Assembly (NCBI RefSeq): GCF_900188225.1
Contig: NZ_FZOC01000005.1
Span: 124,001-188,000, forward strand
DNA: 64,000 nt
Direction: 5' to 3'
Source of the DNA: Humidesulfovibrio mexicanus
GTDB lineage: Bacteria > Desulfobacterota > Desulfovibrionia > Desulfovibrionales > Desulfovibrionaceae
This document shows positions 63,001 to 64,000 of this stretch, one piece after another (the stretch's first letter is position 1; each line of letters begins with the position of its first letter). Position numbers and translations under genes: made by a program. The notes beneath the pieces were generated by a model. The model saw nothing but the letters and a program-made list of their open reading frames with translations, had not been told where the DNA came from and did no database searches.

Positions 63001-64000
63001 CCGTCCCGGACGGCGAAGGATGTGGCCAGCGCCGCGTGGCGGGCGGCAACGGCGTTCAGCGCCGCCTGCATGGCCTCCGGATTCGGCGCGCCGACGACCT
63101 GGATGGTGAAGTGCAGGATATGGTGGACATTTTCGGCGCGGGTCTGGGCTTCGAACCAGAGACGCTGCTGGGCGTGTGTGGCTGGGGCCTCGGCTTTGCC
63201 CCGCCCTTTCGGGACGACCGGGAAGCGCGCGGCCAGGGACGCGCCCAGGCTGTGCGTATCCATGGCCTGAGCCAAACTGCGGACGGTGGGGTTGGAGAAG
63301 ATTGAGGACACCTGCATTCCTGGGTGCGTTTTTGCCAGCAGCGCTACGTAAAGCCTGATAGCCGCGATGGAGTCGCCTCCCAGCTCGAAGAAGTTTTGGT
63401 CCATGTGCGCGGGGGGCTGCTGCAGGATTTCCCCCCAGGCCTTTGCCACGGCGCGTTGAGTCGTGGTTTGCGGCTGTGCGCCTGCTCCCGGAGCCTTTGT
63501 CGCGTCATCGGGCGGGGGCCAGGCTGCAATGGACAGCCTGTCGATCTTGTTGTTTTTGTTGAGCGGGAAGCTGCGAACCAGACCGATGAAGCGCGGCAGC
63601 ATGTGCCGGGGCAGTCGCTCTCGCAGGTGGTCCTTGAGCTCCGCCTCCTCTGGTAGCGGCAGGTCTGGCCGCGGGCAGGAACACCATGCGCAGAGAAAGT
63701 CGTTGCCCCCGCCGCCGTGGACGCAGGCCACGGCCTGGCCCACCAGGGGATGCGCGCCCAAGACCGCCTCAATCTCTCCGAGTTCGATGCGGTAGCCGTT
63801 GAGGTTGATTTGCTGGTCTCTGCGGCCAATGAACTCGATGTGACCCTTGGGCATGAAGCGGCCCATGTCCCCTGTGCGGAACATGGGGGCTCCAGTCTGT
63901 GGATGCCGCAGATAGGCCCTGCGTGTTTTTTCCTCATCGTTGAGGTAGCCTGCGGTTATGCCCGCGCCAGAGCAAAAGAGCTCGCCCGGTACCAGCTCCG
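60018..64000 (-). CDS. NRPS, 5' part outside window: (A)-PCP-C-A-PCP
   Basis: The frame is open to the right edge, where it reads as the C-terminal half of an adenylation domain (GELFCSGAG, then FRTGDMG at ~63880). About 1327 codons are visible. They encode the end of A1 (A10 Lys in NKNNKIDR), a carrier (FFELGGDSI, ~63375), and a condensation domain with HHAVFDG (~62780). A second adenylation domain (FFTSGSTGTPK, ~61350) and a second carrier (FFASGGHSL, ~60195) follow. The A2 code reads V-D-C-T-T-S-L-A-D-K, again with Val-Asp in place of Asp at 235. The protein ends in a short acidic tail (TEDRDREEF), one base before the next gene's ATG. Confidence 0.92.
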   Translation of the reverse strand, partial: ELVPGELFCSGAGITAGYLNDEEKTRRAYLRHPQTGAPMFRTGDMGRFMPKGHIEFIGRRDQQINLNGYRIELGEIEAVLGAHPLVGQAVACVHGGGGNDFLCAWCSCPRPDLPLPEEAELKDHLRERLPRHMLPRFIGLVRSFPLNKNNKIDRLSIAAWPPPDDATKAPGAGAQPQTTTQRAVAKAWGEILQQPPAHMDQNFFELGGDSIAAIRLYVALLAKTHPGMQVSSIFSNPTVRSLAQAMDTHSLGASLAARFPVVPKGRGKAEAPATHAQQRLWFEAQTRAENVHHILHFTIQVVGAPNPEAMQAALNAVAARHAALATSFAVRDGELVQRVSSDPHIRLTVTDLRQDQPDTASAVLERLRQSNALDPIDMGAPPLARASLVLLGNDESRLLLAFHHAVFDGWSLGLFMNDLTAALAGTPLSKPDSTQAHLALWERQPETRRAMEERLQVFRRLFPGGGTPTRLWPDAIHTGSPPTPGHGSTIAHIPRELASSVAALAAKAGVTVFSAWNSLFGLVLARHTDAARAQIGTYASTRAQLGLEDVMGMMVNPTPLVLEFNQDVSVLAMLTANGQAFAQTQEGCVVPFDAVVRAVSPAREADGHPLFRIAFSQDNSPCRTFEAGPTRLRLLPGMQHATALELEVSLLALQGGGLLLSATFDRARHSTEGVGALLRRLRFVAEQAVVTPTILLRDLSIQTRRDSVSLCAWNDTHVHHAFTRDLLEPFSAAVKKAPDHQPVTGSSLLGPKAPTYAELEHDVRRLAGFLKQAGVRPGDALGLHLSPGIDMARAMLACWGCGAAFFPLAATLPAERLRGQVQAVHPRLILTEQQHSGIWGADGPRAIALEDIHDHPTFVHAGISVGFEANTGDTPACHFFTSGSTGTPKVVSLSHANLLNRVQWLWDAIPRESRELWCAKTSPSFVDSLCEYLCPLLHGGDLYVCTHAEASDPELLLDVIAHRGVTRLTVVPTMLHALLNVQERSPRDLSRLAHLTCSGEELSRSLARRCLDALPRVCLHNLYGSTELTADAAWHMLEPLHNGPVPIGKPIANTTVVIRDSARRQLPPGVPGEICVRGAATALGYLDSEDGGFFRSEDGPGFATGDLGVWSHEGELIFLGRKDRQIKIRGQRVEPADVESALCRLPDVQAALVFSLDKDGDVVLAAALRPRPGAAPSAETIRAALLPLLPTAMIPSVFLALDTFPLTASGKVDVAALRSTAASHPEPSEAQTIKGRTGRRLALIWEKLLGSPPASARADFFASGGHSLLAARLAASIREEFRINIQTGQVFQLPILSDLAAAVDMLTVIQRTAMGAGTEDRDREEF

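Noticed and set aside
1-64000. tRNA, rRNA, CRISPR arrays, insertion sequences, prophage or integrase genes
   Set aside because: I found no cloverleaf, no regularly spaced repeats and no transposase or integrase motifs in any gap or frame.
35842-64000. Similarity of the cluster to colibactin or yersiniabactin synthesis
   Set aside because: It shares Cy modules and hybrid PKS/NRPS logic. However, the module order, the terminal reductase, the beta-amino type A domains and the AMP ligase-KR module do not match either pathway.
35842-64000. MbtH-like, epimerase, methyltransferase or phosphopantetheinyl transferase genes within the cluster
   Set aside because: No such domain or small gene is visible in the gaps or frames; they may lie outside the window.

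Overview
The window is GC-rich, densely packed bacterial DNA. Its gene content points to a sulfate-reducing member of the Desulfovibrionaceae or a close relative. The best indicators are an NrfH-NrfA tetraheme/pentaheme nitrite reductase pair, a PilZ/degenerate-GGDEF signalling repertoire, a Cache-type chemoreceptor and GC-rich intergenic palindromes of the kind common in that family. The assignment is inferred from gene content; no rRNA or tRNA gene is present to confirm it.

Positions 1-36 kb are core genome in short operons. From left to right: the 3' end of a cysteine desulfidase-family gene; a universal stress protein and an MFS transporter (minus); a small protein, a PilZ protein, an iron-sulfur flavoprotein and RmuC (plus); two glycosyltransferases (minus); a PAP2 phosphatase (plus); a TVP38-type membrane protein, a small membrane protein and a degenerate GGDEF/TPR protein (minus); panC-panD-metK (plus, with a strong terminator); nrfHA behind a Crp/Fnr-type palindrome; a DUF3892 gene of lower GC; trmO-like, thiL, a PflX-like radical SAM gene and a GIY-YIG gene (minus); an ABC-F ATPase and a Nudix hydrolase; metF, asd and a class IV aminotransferase; a BenE-type permease preceded by what reads as a ZTP (pfl) riboswitch; a small protein and a metallophosphoesterase; a GlrK/QseG/GlrR-like kinase-lipoprotein-sigma54 regulator operon; and a chemoreceptor.

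Positions 35.8 kb to the right edge (64 kb, and beyond) hold one minus-strand, translationally coupled NRPS/PKS operon, read from right to left. Its visible order is: (A)-PCP-C-A-PCP; TubC_N docking-C-remnant A-AMP ligase-KR-PCP; KS-AT-ACP; Cy-A(Cys-like)-PCP; C-A-PCP; KS-AT-ACP; C-A-PCP-reductase; type II thioesterase. Three adenylation domains have lost the usual Asp at position 235 and carry Val-Asp at 235/236, a pattern reported for beta-alanine. One Cy-A module should form a thiazoline from cysteine. The AMP ligase-KR module resembles alpha-keto-acid activating and reducing modules. The line ends in a thioester reductase rather than a thioesterase. I do not recognise this as a known pathway; it is the main candidate for an undescribed system here.

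The second notable item is the ZTP riboswitch placed in front of a benzoate-type permease. It suggests folate-stress control of uptake of an aromatic acid such as p-aminobenzoate.
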